Below, piece after piece: positions 17,770-26,424 of a DNA stretch of 64,000 nt. The position numbers were made by a program, and so were the translations under genes. The stretch spans positions 248,001-312,000 of the forward strand of contig NZ_CP076361.1 of the NCBI RefSeq assembly GCF_018798885.1, in the 5' to 3' direction. Positions within the stretch are counted from its first letter, which is position 1. The number at the start of each line of letters is the position of its first letter. The notes beneath the pieces were generated by a model. That model was not told where the DNA came from. It worked only from the letters and a program-made list of their open reading frames with translations, and did no database searches. This DNA is from Gemmobacter fulvus (GTDB lineage Bacteria; Pseudomonadota; Alphaproteobacteria; Rhodobacterales; Rhodobacteraceae).

Positions 17770-18231
17770 TCAGTCTTCGTCGACAACGCGGAAAATGGCA
17801 GGCACTGCGGGGCATGGGCGCATTTCGTTGCGGATCACATCCGACAGGCGGGTCTGGTGCAGGAACACATAGACATGCGCCGACAGCCCCTCCCACAGCC
17901 GGTTGGTCAGCGATTGCGCGCGGCTGCCCGACACGCCACCGCTGGCCCCGGCCCCGGTGTGCATGGCGTTCACCGTCTCTTCGACCGCTTCCATGATTTC
18001 CGAGACGCGAATCTCGGCAGGCGGCTTGGCAAGCCGGTAGCCGCCGCCGGGGCCGCGCACCGCCTCGACCAGCCCGGCCCGGCGCAATTTGACAAAAAGC
18101 TGCTCCAGATAGGGCAAGGAAATGTCCTGCCGCTTGGAAATTTCGGCTAGGGAAACGAGATCATCGGTTTTGGCCAAAGCGAGATCGGCCAATGCCACCA
18201 TCGCATACCGGCCTTTTGTCGAGAGTTTCAT
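17770..18231 (-). CDS. iscR: Rrf2-family regulator IscR
   Basis: A 153-residue regulator. Residues 1-75 form the Rrf2 winged helix with the classical opening MKLSTKGRYAMVAL and the recognition segment ISLPYLEQLFVKLR. The three clustered cysteines of E. coli IscR (92, 98, 104) are absent; the only cysteine is C140 near the end. This matches what is known of Rhodobacterales IscR, which binds an Fe-S cluster in an unusual way and represses Fe-S genes. ATG 18231 is used because the family starts there. It is separate from the suf operon (38.7-46.4 kb) and may be co-transcribed with cimA. Confidence 0.9.
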   Translation of the reverse strand: MKLSTKGRYAMVALADLALAKTDDLVSLAEISKRQDISLPYLEQLFVKLRRAGLVEAVRGPGGGYRLAKPPAEIRVSEIMEAVEETVNAMHTGAGASGGVSGSRAQSLTNRLWEGLSAHVYVFLHQTRLSDVIRNEMRPCPAVPAIFRVVDED

Positions 18232-18263
18232 AGCGCCGCCTCCACTCAATGCCCCCAAATCCA

Positions 18264-18299
18264 TTGACGTGCCGCTTGCGCGCGCTTAACTCACGTCAA
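18264..18299. promoter_or_regulatory. Inverted TTGACGTG/CACGTCAA pair between iscR and hydrolase
   Basis: TTGACGTG (18264-18271) and CACGTCAA (18292-18299) are perfect 8-bp inverted arms separated by 20 bases, in the divergent promoter region of iscR and the hydrolase gene. Each arm also contains TTGACG, a good -35 element, pointing one way in each orientation. The site could serve autoregulation by IscR or simply be two promoters. Confidence 0.5.
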
Positions 18300-18385
18300 C
18301 CCCCAAAGGCTTGCCTGACGGGACTTAATTTATCCGCCCCGGTTGCGCAATCATCGCGGGCGATGTGCAAGAAAAAGGCGATACA

Positions 18386-19045
18386 ATGCCCGAAGTGATC
18401 TTTGCCGGCCCCGAAGGCCGCCTTGAAGGCCGTTACCACCCGCAAAAGGACCGCGACGCGCCGATTGCCATCGTGCTGCATCCGCACCCGCAATTCGGCG
18501 GCACGATGAACAACAAGGTGGTCTATAACCTGCATTACGCCTTCTACAATCTGGGCTTTACCGTGCTGCGCTTCAACTTCCGCGGCGTGGGGCGCAGCCA
18601 GGGCGAATATGATCAGGGCATTGGCGAGCTGTCGGATGCGGCAACCGCGCTGGATTACCTGCAATCCATGAACCAGAACAGCAAACATTGCTGGGTGGCG
18701 GGCTTCAGCTTTGGCGCCTGGATCGGGATGCAGCTGCTGATGCGGCGGCCCGAGATCACCGGCTTCATCTCGGTTTCGCCGCCGGCGAACATGTATGATT
18801 TCAGCTTCCTCGCACCCTGCCCGTCCTCGGGCCTGATCATCAACGGCTCGGCCGACCGCGTGGCCGCCCCCAAGGATACCGTGAGCCTGGTGAACAAGCT
18901 GCACGAACAGAAGGGCATCACCGTCACCCACAACGTGGTGGAAGGGGCTGACCACTTCTTCAAGGATGACGAGGCGCATATGAAGCCGATGATCGACACC
19001 GTGTCGACCTATGTGAAGCGCCGTCTGGGCGAGGCATCGCGCTGA
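18386..19045 (+). CDS. Alpha/beta hydrolase
   Basis: A 219-residue serine hydrolase with the nucleophile S108 in GFSFGAWIG, the aspartate in NGSADRVAAP and the histidine in GADHFFKDDE. The early segment HPHPQFGGTMNN and the FNFRGVGRSQG turn are typical of a widespread bacterial group (YPO-type dienelactone-hydrolase-like) of unknown substrate. ATG 18386 follows an A-rich ribosome site. It is divergent from iscR. A small gene begins one base after its stop. Confidence 0.88.
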   Translation: MPEVIFAGPEGRLEGRYHPQKDRDAPIAIVLHPHPQFGGTMNNKVVYNLHYAFYNLGFTVLRFNFRGVGRSQGEYDQGIGELSDAATALDYLQSMNQNSKHCWVAGFSFGAWIGMQLLMRRPEITGFISVSPPANMYDFSFLAPCPSSGLIINGSADRVAAPKDTVSLVNKLHEQKGITVTHNVVEGADHFFKDDEAHMKPMIDTVSTYVKRRLGEASR

Positions 19046-19046
19046 T

Positions 19047-19280
19047 ATGGGCGTCACCGAGGATCTGTCCGACGCTCTGGCCCGCGATGTGATCGCGGCG
19101 ATGGACGAAATGGGCAATGACCGCTTCTATATGGAAGTGGCCAAGATGCTCGGCTCCATGTCGCCCTCGATGGAAGAGGGCTTCATGACGGCCATCCGCG
19201 TGCGGCTGGCCGAACAGCGCGGGCGCGATTTTCTGGCGAAGAAGCTCGCGGCCCATCGCAAGGGCGATGCGGGTGTCTGA
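19047..19280 (+). CDS. Small conserved protein of unknown function
   Basis: A 77-residue acidic-to-basic helical protein without cysteines, signal peptide or membrane segment. I do not recognise a characterised domain. It begins one base after the hydrolase stop and overlaps the HD gene by 14 bases, so it sits firmly inside a three-gene unit and is likely translated. Its sequence (GNDRFYMEVAKMLGSMSPSM) looks like a small helical adaptor, but no function can be given. Confidence 0.75.
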   Translation: MGVTEDLSDALARDVIAAMDEMGNDRFYMEVAKMLGSMSPSMEEGFMTAIRVRLAEQRGRDFLAKKLAAHRKGDAGV

Positions 19281-19872
19281 GGCGGCGCAGACCCACCGTC
19301 TGGAACAGCAATTCGCCTTTCTGAACGAGGCGGACCGCCTGAAATCGGTGCTGCGGGCGACCACGCTGGTCGATGGCTCGCGGGTGGAAAACTCGGGCGA
19401 ACACAGCTGGCATCTGGCGCTTTATGCGCTGGTGCTGGCCGATCAGGCCCGGCCCGGCGTGCAGATCGACCGGGTGATCCGCATGTTGCTGCTGCACGAT
19501 CTGGTGGAAATCGACGTGGGCGATGTGCCGATCCATTCGGCCAATGGCGCGGCGCATGGATCGGCCGAAACGCAGGCGGCGGAATCCAAGGCTGCTGACC
19601 GTATTTTCGGACTGCTTCCCAATGACTTGCGCGATGACCTTCGCGCCCTGTGGGAGGAATTCGAGGCGGCAGAAACCCCGGATGCCGTCTTTGCCAAGAG
19701 CCTGGACAGGGTGCAGCCTGTGATGGCCAACCTGATGTCGGGCGGCGGCACCTGGACCACTTATAACGTCACCGCAGAGCAGCTCGACTCGCGCGTCGGT
19801 GTCAAGGTCGCGCGGGGGGCCCCGGCGCTTTGGGCTTGGGTGCGCGGCAAGACACAGGCCTATTTTGGCTGA
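19267..19872 (+). CDS. HD-domain phosphohydrolase (5'-deoxynucleotidase YfbR/HDDC2-like)
   Basis: A 201-residue metal-dependent phosphohydrolase. The HD signature is readable: H46 in GEHSWH, HD at 77-78 in LLLHDLVEID, and the distal aspartate in KSLDRVQPV. This arrangement matches YfbR and human HDDC2, which dephosphorylate deoxynucleoside monophosphates. It overlaps the preceding small gene by 14 bases and is followed by a terminator-like hairpin. Confidence 0.9.
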   Translation: MRVSEAAQTHRLEQQFAFLNEADRLKSVLRATTLVDGSRVENSGEHSWHLALYALVLADQARPGVQIDRVIRMLLLHDLVEIDVGDVPIHSANGAAHGSAETQAAESKAADRIFGLLPNDLRDDLRALWEEFEAAETPDAVFAKSLDRVQPVMANLMSGGGTWTTYNVTAEQLDSRVGVKVARGAPALWAWVRGKTQAYFG

Positions 19873-19914
19873 GGCCCGGGGCCGCCACACTCCGGCACAG
19901 GATCGGCGGATTTT

Positions 19915-19932
19915 GGTATGCAATTGCATACC
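19915..19932. promoter_or_regulatory. 18-bp perfect palindrome upstream of icd
   Basis: GGTATGCAATTGCATACC is identical to its own reverse complement over 18 bases and lies 69 bases before the icd start, immediately before a terminator-like hairpin. Such long, gapless symmetry is typical of a site for a dimeric regulator. The regulator is unknown. Confidence 0.65.
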
Positions 19933-19955
19933 GGGCTTCCCAAGCCCCTGTTTTT
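19933..19955 (+). terminator. Terminator-like hairpin between the HD gene and icd
   Basis: GGGCTT-CCC-AAGCCC (19933-19947) followed by CTG and five Ts. It would end the hydrolase/HD unit, or act as an attenuator if icd transcription starts upstream of it. Confidence 0.5.
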
Positions 19956-20001
19956 CCGCTATGCAGCATCAACCGAATCTTCCAACCATAAAGGGACGGA
20001 C

Positions 20002-21216
20002 ATGACCAAGATCAAGGTGGAAAACCCCGTCGTCGAGCTTGACGGCGACGAGATGACCCGGATCATCTGGGACTTCATCAAACAGAAACTGATCCTGCCC
20101 TATCTGGATATTGATCTGAAATATTACGACCTCGGCATCGAGGAACGTGATCGCACCAATGACCAGATCACCATTGATTCGGCAGAAGCGATCAAGAAAT
20201 ACGGCGTGGGCGTGAAATGCGCGACCATCACCCCGGATGAACAGCGGGTCGAGGAATTCGGCCTGAAACAGATGTGGAAATCGCCCAACGGCACCATCCG
20301 CAACATCCTTGGCGGCGTGATCTTCCGCGAGCCGATCATCTGCAAGAACGTGCCGCGTCTGGTTCCGGGCTGGACCCAGCCGATCGTCGTTGGCCGTCAT
20401 GCCTTTGGCGACCAGTATCGTGCCACCGACTTCCGCTTCCCCGGCGCGGGCAAGCTGACGATGAAATTCGTCGGCGACGATGGCACCGTGATCGAGAAGG
20501 ATGTCTATTCGGCCCCGTCCTCGGGCGTCTACATGGGCATGTACAACCTTGATGACAGCATCATCGACTTTGCCCGCTCGTCGATGAACTATGGTCTGCT
20601 GAAAGGCTGGCCGGTCTATCTGTCGACCAAGAACACCATCCTGAAGGCCTATGATGGGCGCTTCAAGGATCTGTTCGCCAAGGTCTATGCCGAAGAATTC
20701 GAAGACAAGTTCAAGGCGGCTGGCATCCATTACGAACACCGCCTGATCGACGACATGGTGGCTTCGGCAATGAAATGGTCGGGCGGCTATGTGTGGGCCT
20801 GCAAGAACTATGACGGCGACGTGCAGTCGGACACCGTGGCACAGGGCTTCGGCTCGCTGGGTCTGATGACCTCGGTGCTGATGACGCCCGATGGCAAGAC
20901 GGTCGAAGCCGAAGCGGCGCATGGCACGGTGACGCGCCACTACCGCCAGCATCAGGCCGGCAAGGAAACCTCGACCAACTCGGTCGCGTCGATCTTTGCC
21001 TGGACCGGCGGCCTCAAGCATCGCGCCAAGCTGGACAACAACGACCAGCTGATGCGCTTTGCCACCACGCTGGAAAAAGTGACGGTGGATGCGGTCGAAG
21101 ACGGCTGGATGACCAAGGATCTGGCGCTGCTGGTTGGCCCCGATCAGAAGTGGCTGACCACGATGGGTTATCTGGAAAAGGTCGACGAATACCTCAACAA
21201 GGCGCTGGTCGGCTGA
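20002..21216 (+). CDS. icd: NADP-dependent isocitrate dehydrogenase
   Basis: A 404-residue TCA-cycle enzyme oxidising isocitrate to 2-oxoglutarate. It belongs to the dimeric, eukaryote-like subfamily: [12 protein letters not shown] near the start, [10 protein letters not shown] and REPIICKN in the substrate site, and [13 protein letters not shown] near the coenzyme site. AAGGGACGG precedes ATG 20002; the frame extends upstream to the palindrome but has no homology there. It is transcribed alone, with a clear terminator after it. Confidence 0.97.
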   Translation: MTKIKVENPVVELDGDEMTRIIWDFIKQKLILPYLDIDLKYYDLGIEERDRTNDQITIDSAEAIKKYGVGVKCATITPDEQRVEEFGLKQMWKSPNGTIRNILGGVIFREPIICKNVPRLVPGWTQPIVVGRHAFGDQYRATDFRFPGAGKLTMKFVGDDGTVIEKDVYSAPSSGVYMGMYNLDDSIIDFARSSMNYGLLKGWPVYLSTKNTILKAYDGRFKDLFAKVYAEEFEDKFKAAGIHYEHRLIDDMVASAMKWSGGYVWACKNYDGDVQSDTVAQGFGSLGLMTSVLMTPDGKTVEAEAAHGTVTRHYRQHQAGKETSTNSVASIFAWTGGLKHRAKLDNNDQLMRFATTLEKVTVDAVEDGWMTKDLALLVGPDQKWLTTMGYLEKVDEYLNKALVG

Positions 21217-21237
21217 TCCTGTCTGGCAGATCTCTGG

Positions 21238-21269
21238 AAGGGCTGGCCGCGCTGTGGCCAGCCCTTTCT
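21238..21269 (+). terminator. Terminator of icd
   Basis: An 11-bp perfect stem AAGGGCTGGCC/GGCCAGCCCTT with a 7-base loop, followed by a T-containing tail, 22 bases after the icd stop. Confidence 0.75.
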
Positions 21270-21333
21270 GCATTTATGGGCCTGACCCTTGCATTTTCGC
21301 GGGTCGGCTATGCACGGCCTGCATGGGGTTTTA

Positions 21334-21373
21334 GGTCATAATAATTGACCCAAATGCCGCACCGCAGTATGGA
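21334..21373 (+). promoter_or_regulatory. Promoter with overlapping inverted repeat before the YitT pair
   Basis: TTGACC (21345-21350), a 17-base spacer and TATGGA (21368-21373) lie 24 bases before the first yitT-like start. The -35 element forms one arm of an inverted repeat GGTCA-N7-TGACC (21334-21350), a layout suited to repression or activation by a dimeric factor. Confidence 0.5.
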
Positions 21374-21396
21374 TGCACATCCACCGGAGCACCGCC

Positions 21397-21999
21397 ATGA
21401 CAGATCCCGCCCACCACTCCCTGATCGAAGATATTCAAGGCATCCTGTTCGGTGTGGTTATGGCCGCGCTTGGCATTCACATCCTGAACCACATGGGGTT
21501 CATGACCGGGCAAACCGTCGGGCTGGCGGTTCTGCTGGTGAATTATACCGGCCTGCCCTTTCCGGTTGCTTATTTCGGGCTGAGCCTCCCGTTTCTGCTG
21601 CTGGGCTATCGTCGCCTTGGCGCGCGCTTTGCGGTGAAAACCCTGCTGACCACGGCGCTGCTGTCGGGCCTGACGGCGATCTTGCCGCATTGGGTGGGGC
21701 TGGGCCGGATCGAACCTGCAGTGGCGGCCTGTCTGTTCGGCCTGCTGTTCGGCATTGCCGGTCTGGCGGTGGTGCGCCACGGCGGCAGCTTTGGCGGCAT
21801 TTCGATTGTCTGGCTGATGATCCAGGACCGCACCGGATTTCAGGCCGGCTATGCGCAGCTGATCTTTGACGTGGCGCTGTTTGCCGTGGCGGCCTGGGGC
21901 ATGGACCCGGAACTGCTTGCCTATAGTTTCCTAGGTGCGGCGGTTTTTGCCCTGTTTCTGGCCATCAATCACCGCCGGGACCGTTATGTCGTCGCCTAG
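21397..21999 (+). CDS. YitT family membrane protein, first of tandem pair
   Basis: A 200-residue protein with about five or six hydrophobic segments and the family features MTGQTVGLAVL near the second helix and FGGISIVWLMIQDRTGFQAGY in the second half. The C-terminus ends in [10 protein letters not shown]. Function of YitT proteins is unsettled; many resemble transporters. ATG 21397 follows GGAG. The next gene is a paralogue starting 39 bases later, and the two very likely form an operon. Confidence 0.87.
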   Translation: MTDPAHHSLIEDIQGILFGVVMAALGIHILNHMGFMTGQTVGLAVLLVNYTGLPFPVAYFGLSLPFLLLGYRRLGARFAVKTLLTTALLSGLTAILPHWVGLGRIEPAVAACLFGLLFGIAGLAVVRHGGSFGGISIVWLMIQDRTGFQAGYAQLIFDVALFAVAAWGMDPELLAYSFLGAAVFALFLAINHRRDRYVVA

Positions 22000-22038
22000 G
22001 CACTGGATTTCCGCCCGCCGCAACGCTAGGGCCACGGT

Positions 22039-22641
22039 ATGACCGAGACACACCGCCACAGCCTGATCGAAGACGCACAGGGCCTTGCCTTCGGGGCCAC
22101 CATGGCGGCCTTCGGCATCGTGATCCTGACCCATCTGGGGCTTGTGACCGGCCAGACCGCCGGGCTGGCGGTGCTGATCTCTTACGCCACCGGCTGGGCC
22201 TTCGGGCCGGTGTTCTTTGTGGTGAACATTCCCTTCTATCTGATCGGCTGGCTGCGCATCGGCGGCATGTTCACCCTGAAAACCTTTGCCGCCGTCGCCG
22301 CCCTGTCGGGACTGACGATGGTGATGCCCGGCTGGGTCAGCTTTGCCGCCTTGAACCCGGTCTTTGGCGCGGTGCTGTTCGGGTTTCTGTCGGGAGCTGC
22401 CCTGCTGGCCCTGTTCCGCCATGGGGCGAGCCTTGGCGGTGTGGGCATTGTCGCGCTGATGGTGCAGGACCGCTTCGGCATCCGGGCAGGCTGGGTGCAA
22501 CTCGGCTTTGATGCGGTGCTGTTTGCCGTTGCGCTGAGCCTGCGGGATGTGCAAACCGTCGCCATCAGCTTCCTTGGCGCTGTGGTGGTGAACCTCGTGA
22601 TCGCCATCAATCATCGCCGTGACCGCTACGTCGCCACCTGA
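22039..22641 (+). CDS. YitT family membrane protein, second of tandem pair
   Basis: A 200-residue paralogue of the preceding protein, with the same length, the same opening (HSLIEDAQG), the same inner motifs ([25 protein letters not shown]) and the same ending ([10 protein letters not shown]). The middle regions have diverged. This is a tandem duplication, possibly giving a heteromeric membrane protein. No soluble partner is nearby. Confidence 0.87.
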   Translation: MTETHRHSLIEDAQGLAFGATMAAFGIVILTHLGLVTGQTAGLAVLISYATGWAFGPVFFVVNIPFYLIGWLRIGGMFTLKTFAAVAALSGLTMVMPGWVSFAALNPVFGAVLFGFLSGAALLALFRHGASLGGVGIVALMVQDRFGIRAGWVQLGFDAVLFAVALSLRDVQTVAISFLGAVVVNLVIAINHRRDRYVAT

Positions 22642-22731
22642 ATCACCTGTGACGCATAGGTTTCACTGGCCTTTCCGCGCTGCCTCCTGTAAGGCCGCGC
22701 CAACCCTAATGATCTGAAAGAGACCCTCCCG

Positions 22732-24549
22732 ATGGAGCTTCGCAACATCGCGATCATCGCGCACGTTGACCACGGCAAGACCACCCTTGTGGATGAGTTG
22801 CTGAAACAATCCGGTTCGTTCCGTGAAAACCAGTCCGTCAGCGAACGCGCGATGGACAGCAATGACATCGAACGCGAGCGCGGCATCACCATTCTGGCCA
22901 AATGCACGAGCGTTGAGCACAACGGGATGCGCATCAATATCGTGGACACCCCCGGCCACGCCGATTTCGGCGGCGAGGTGGAGCGGATCCTCAGCATGGT
23001 CGACGGGGTTGTGCTGCTGGTGGATGCCGCCGAAGGCCCGATGCCGCAAACCAAATTCGTGACCTCCAAGGCACTGGCGCTGGGTCTGCGCCCGATCGTG
23101 GTGCTGAACAAGGTCGACAAGCCGGATGCCGAACCCGACCGCGCGCTGAACGAAGTGTTCGATCTGTTCGCCAACCTTGGTGCCTCGGATGAACAGCTCG
23201 ATTTCCCGCATCTTTACGCCTCGGGCAGGGCGGGCTGGGCAGACGAGTCGCTGGACGGGCCGCGCAAGGATCTGAACGCGCTGTTCGATCTGGTCGTGCG
23301 CCATGTGCCTGCCCCGGCACAGGTAGCCCGCGCCGCAGAACCGTTCCAGATGCTGGCGACCACGCTGTCGGCTGACCCGTTCATCGGCCGCATCCTGACT
23401 GGCCGCGTCGAGGCGGGCACGATCAAGGTGGGGGCCACCCTGAAGGCGCTGTCGCGCACCGGCGAACGTCTGGAACAGTTCCGCGTCACCAAGATCCTGG
23501 CCTTCCGTGGTCTGAGCCAGACCCCGATCGAAGAAGCCCAAGCCGGGGATATCGTCACGCTGGCCGGCATGACCAAAGCCACCGTGGCCGATACGCTGTG
23601 TGATCTGTCGGTGGAAACCGCGCTGCCCGCCCAGCCGATTGACCCGCCGACCATCACCGTCACCTTCGGTATCAATGACAGCCCGCTGGCGGGCCGTGAT
23701 GGCAGCAAGGTGCAAAGCCGCGTCATCCGCGACCGTCTGATGAAGGAATGCGAAGTCAACGTCGCGATCCGCGTGGCCGATACCGCAGGCGGCGAGGCCT
23801 TCGAGGTTTCGGGCCGGGGCGAATTGCAGATGGGCGTTCTGATCGAGAACATGCGCCGCGAAGGGTTCGAACTGTCGATCTCGCGCCCGCGCGTGATCTT
23901 CAAGGAAGAAGGCGGCGTCCGCATGGAGCCGATCGAAGAAGTCATCGTCGATGTGGATGATGAATATTCGGGCACGGTGATCGACAAGCTGACCGGCGAG
24001 CGCAAGGGCGATCTGGTCGAGATGAAACCGGCAGGCGTCGGCAAGACCCGCATCGTGGCGCATGTGCCCTCGCGCGGGCTGATCGGCTATCACGGCCAGT
24101 TCATGACCGATACGCGCGGCACCGGTGTGCTGAACCGCATCTTCCACGGCTGGGTGCCGCACAAGGGCCCGATCCAGGGGCGGCGCCAGGGCGTGCTGAT
24201 CTCGATGGAGAATGGCGTTTCGGTGTCTTACGCGCTGTGGAAACTGGAAGATCGCGGCCGCTTCTTCATCGGCGCGCAGGAAGCCGTGTATCAGGGCATG
24301 ATCCTGGGCGAGCACAACCGCGACAACGATCTGGAAATCAACCCGATCCGCGGCAAGCAGCTGACCAACGTGCGTGCCTCGGGCACGGATGAGGCCGTGC
24401 GCCTGACGACCCCGGTGCGCATGAGCCTGGAAGAATCCATCGCTTATATCGAAGATGATGAGCTGGTCGAGGTGACCCCGAAAACCATCCGCATGCGCAA
24501 GCGGCATCTGGACCCGCATGAGCGCAAACGCGCCAGCCGGTCGGAGTGA
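22732..24549 (+). CDS. typA: Translational GTPase TypA/BipA
   Basis: A 605-residue ribosome-associated GTPase of the EF-G-like group. G1 is AHVDHGKTT near residue 10; switch II is [16 protein letters not shown], and [12 protein letters not shown] gives nucleotide specificity. The C-terminal BipA-specific domain is present. Family members assist ribosome assembly and growth at low temperature or under stress. It is monocistronic and followed by a repeat and a strong terminator. Confidence 0.96.
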   Translation: MELRNIAIIAHVDHGKTTLVDELLKQSGSFRENQSVSERAMDSNDIERERGITILAKCTSVEHNGMRINIVDTPGHADFGGEVERILSMVDGVVLLVDAAEGPMPQTKFVTSKALALGLRPIVVLNKVDKPDAEPDRALNEVFDLFANLGASDEQLDFPHLYASGRAGWADESLDGPRKDLNALFDLVVRHVPAPAQVARAAEPFQMLATTLSADPFIGRILTGRVEAGTIKVGATLKALSRTGERLEQFRVTKILAFRGLSQTPIEEAQAGDIVTLAGMTKATVADTLCDLSVETALPAQPIDPPTITVTFGINDSPLAGRDGSKVQSRVIRDRLMKECEVNVAIRVADTAGGEAFEVSGRGELQMGVLIENMRREGFELSISRPRVIFKEEGGVRMEPIEEVIVDVDDEYSGTVIDKLTGERKGDLVEMKPAGVGKTRIVAHVPSRGLIGYHGQFMTDTRGTGVLNRIFHGWVPHKGPIQGRRQGVLISMENGVSVSYALWKLEDRGRFFIGAQEAVYQGMILGEHNRDNDLEINPIRGKQLTNVRASGTDEAVRLTTPVRMSLEESIAYIEDDELVEVTPKTIRMRKRHLDPHERKRASRSE

Positions 24550-24562
24550 CACGGACCGCAAC

Positions 24563-24610
24563 GGGGGGCGCGCCCCCCGCACCCCTGCGGATATTTCCGC
24601 CAAGATGAAT
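24563..24610. repeat. Rhodobacteraceae-type intergenic repeat, copy 2
   Basis: GGGGGGCGCGCCCCCC hairpin, C-rich run, then CGGATATTTCCGCCAAGATGAA. It has the same element order as 7206-7260 and lies, like it, between two convergent genes, just after typA. Confidence 0.75.
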
Positions 24611-24613
24611 GAC

Positions 24614-24647
24614 AAAGGCCGGGTGCACTGCCCGGCCTTTTGCTTTT
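24614..24647 (+). terminator. Terminator of typA
   Basis: AAAGGCCGGG/CCCGGCCTTT stem with a TGCACTG loop, followed by TGCTTTT. The stem is symmetrical and may also serve the convergent amidotransferase gene. Confidence 0.75.
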
Positions 24648-24662
24648 GATCTGAGGGTGTCG

Positions 24663-25457
24663 TCAGGCGGCCATGGCGAGGCGACAGGGTTGGAACGGCT
24701 CTACCGTGACCTGTGCGCCGTCAAAAGTGCAGAAACTGCCGGTTGGCAGCGCCTGCCAGCCGGGTTCGTCGGTTTCCAGCGGTTCGGAGACCACGGCGCG
24801 GCCACCGCGATTTTCGGACCAGCGGTGATAGAGTGTCGGGGCGAAATCATCGGTGGCATAGCGCATCGCATAGAGCCGGGTGCCATCCGACATCGCCACC
24901 GCAAGGCGCAGATGCGGGGCGCTGCCTTTCTGTCGGGCCAGGGTGATGAACCGTGCCGCAGCGCGTTCCATCGCGCCGCGCGGATCATGGTCCAGCCCAT
25001 CGGCCAGGGCCACCAGAAACAGCGCCTCGCTGTCGGTCGCGCCCTTGCGCTGCGGATAAAGCGAGTCGGGGATCAGCATATCGGCATCGCGGCGGAACTG
25101 GTCATAGCCGCCGACCTGCCCGTTGTGCATGAAGCTCCAGCGACCATGGGTGAAGGGATGGCAGTTGTTGCGGCTGGTGGCGGTGCCGGTGGAGGCGCGC
25201 ACATGGGCCAGAAACAGGCCCGACCGCACCGTCGCCACCAGGCTACGCAGATTGGGATCCGACCAGGCGGGCATCACATCGCGGTAAAGCCCCGGTTCGG
25301 GTTTGTCGCCATACCAGGCGATGCCAAAGCCATCGGCATTGATCGCGGTTTTACACTCGGTCGCGCAATGGCTCTGATGGATCAGCGAATGGCCGGGGCG
25401 GCTCACGATGTCTTCGAGAAAGATCGGCGCTCCGATATAGGCGGCCCAGCGGCACAT
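24663..25457 (-). CDS. Class II glutamine amidotransferase (YafJ/EgtC-like)
   Basis: A 264-residue Ntn-hydrolase. The catalytic nucleophile is Cys2, exposed after removal of Met (MCRWAAYIG). Other active-site motifs are GFGIAWYG, LAHVRASTGTATSRNNCHPF and MHNGQVGGYDQFRRD, as in the stand-alone amidotransferase group. It would release ammonia from glutamine or cleave a gamma-glutamyl amide; the acceptor is unknown. No ergothioneine genes are beside it. It is divergent from an Lrp-type regulator. Confidence 0.9.
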   Translation of the reverse strand: MCRWAAYIGAPIFLEDIVSRPGHSLIHQSHCATECKTAINADGFGIAWYGDKPEPGLYRDVMPAWSDPNLRSLVATVRSGLFLAHVRASTGTATSRNNCHPFTHGRWSFMHNGQVGGYDQFRRDADMLIPDSLYPQRKGATDSEALFLVALADGLDHDPRGAMERAAARFITLARQKGSAPHLRLAVAMSDGTRLYAMRYATDDFAPTLYHRWSENRGGRAVVSEPLETDEPGWQALPTGSFCTFDGAQVTVEPFQPCRLAMAA

Positions 25458-25628
25458 TCAGCACCCCCGACCGCAGCCGATGGCTGCTGTTTCACACCTG
25501 CCGACACACATACCCTGCCCTCACGTTTCTGTTTTGTGCAGTTTAAGCGATACGGCACGAAAATGCAGCCCAAATTCCATGGGTATTTTTGCTGGATTGG
25601 TGGAGAAACTCCCGCCATACTGACGGAT

Positions 25629-26087
25629 ATGCAGAAACTTGACCATCTGGACCGTCGTATCCTGACCATCCTGCAACGCACCGCCGGGCTGTCGCTGGAG
25701 GAGCTGGGCGAAGAGGTTGGCCTGTCGCGCAATGCGGTGTGGCGGCGGGTGAAGGTGCTGGAAGAGACGGGCGTGATCCGGGGCCGGGTTGCCCTGCTGG
25801 ACCCGGAGTTGTTGGGGCTGGGCCTGACGGTGTTCATGATGATCCGCACGGACCGACACACGGCGGATTGGCTGGATACTTTTGCCGAAGCCACCCGCGA
25901 CATGCCGGAAATTCTGGGGGCCTACCGCATGACCGGTGATCTGGATTATCTGGTGCGCGCACGGGTGGCAGATGTCCGGGCCTATGACAGGCTCTATCGC
26001 GCTTTGGTAGCGCGGGTCGATCTGCACGATGTATCGGCCAGTTTCGTGATGGAAGAGTTGAAGGAAACCACCGCGCTGCCACTGTGA
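25629..26087 (+). CDS. Lrp/AsnC family transcriptional regulator
   Basis: A 152-residue regulator. The N-terminal helix-turn-helix spans about residues 5-55 (LDHLDRRILTILQR, LSRNAVWRRVKVLEETGVI). The C-terminal RAM ligand-binding domain includes the GAYRMTGDLDYLVRARV strand-turn. Proteins of this type sense amino acids and often regulate the divergent neighbour, here the amidotransferase gene. The frame is open far upstream, but homology begins at ATG 25629. The ribosome site is weak. Confidence 0.92.
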   Translation: MQKLDHLDRRILTILQRTAGLSLEELGEEVGLSRNAVWRRVKVLEETGVIRGRVALLDPELLGLGLTVFMMIRTDRHTADWLDTFAEATRDMPEILGAYRMTGDLDYLVRARVADVRAYDRLYRALVARVDLHDVSASFVMEELKETTALPL

Positions 26088-26130
26088 CAAAGGGCCGGAC
26101 CCGGCCCTTTGGGAAGGCAGGGACGCGGGC

Positions 26131-26421
26131 TTAGTCCGCCTCTTCGACCACGCAGAGGTCACGAATGCTCGCGCCCTTCGCATGAGAAAGTGCCGCCTGA
26201 TATTCGGGGCTGTGGTAGCAGGCCACAGCCGCCTCCAGCGAGGGGAAGCGGGCCACGACGTTGCGGGGGCGGTCATTGCCCTCGAGTTGCACATAACGCC
26301 CGCCGCGGGCGAGGAACGCGCCGCCATGGGCGGCAATCGCCGGGCCGGCGGCCTGCGCATATTTGCCATAGGCCTCGGCGTCGGTCACCTGCACATGGGC
26401 GATCCAGAGTGCTGTTGGCAT
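26131..26421 (-). CDS. DUF1330 domain protein
   Basis: A 96-residue dimeric ferredoxin-like alpha/beta barrel protein. It shows the family pattern AYGKYAQAAGPAIAAHGGAFLARGG followed by RNVVARFPSLEAAVACYHSPEYQAA. The function of DUF1330 is not established. It follows alaS by three bases on the same strand and is therefore probably the last gene of the alaS transcript. Confidence 0.88.
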   Translation of the reverse strand: MPTALWIAHVQVTDAEAYGKYAQAAGPAIAAHGGAFLARGGRYVQLEGNDRPRNVVARFPSLEAAVACYHSPEYQAALSHAKGASIRDLCVVEEAD

Positions 26422-26424
26422 GTC

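Noticed and set aside
16036-18150. A 704-codon plus-strand frame opposite cimA and iscR
   Set aside because: Antisense to recognisable genes, low-quality composition, no ribosome site.
22663-24615. A 650-codon minus-strand frame opposite typA
   Set aside because: Shadow of typA; no family resemblance.
24609-25628. Long N-terminal extension of the Lrp regulator frame
   Set aside because: It is antisense to the amidotransferase gene and lacks homology; the regulator starts at 25629.
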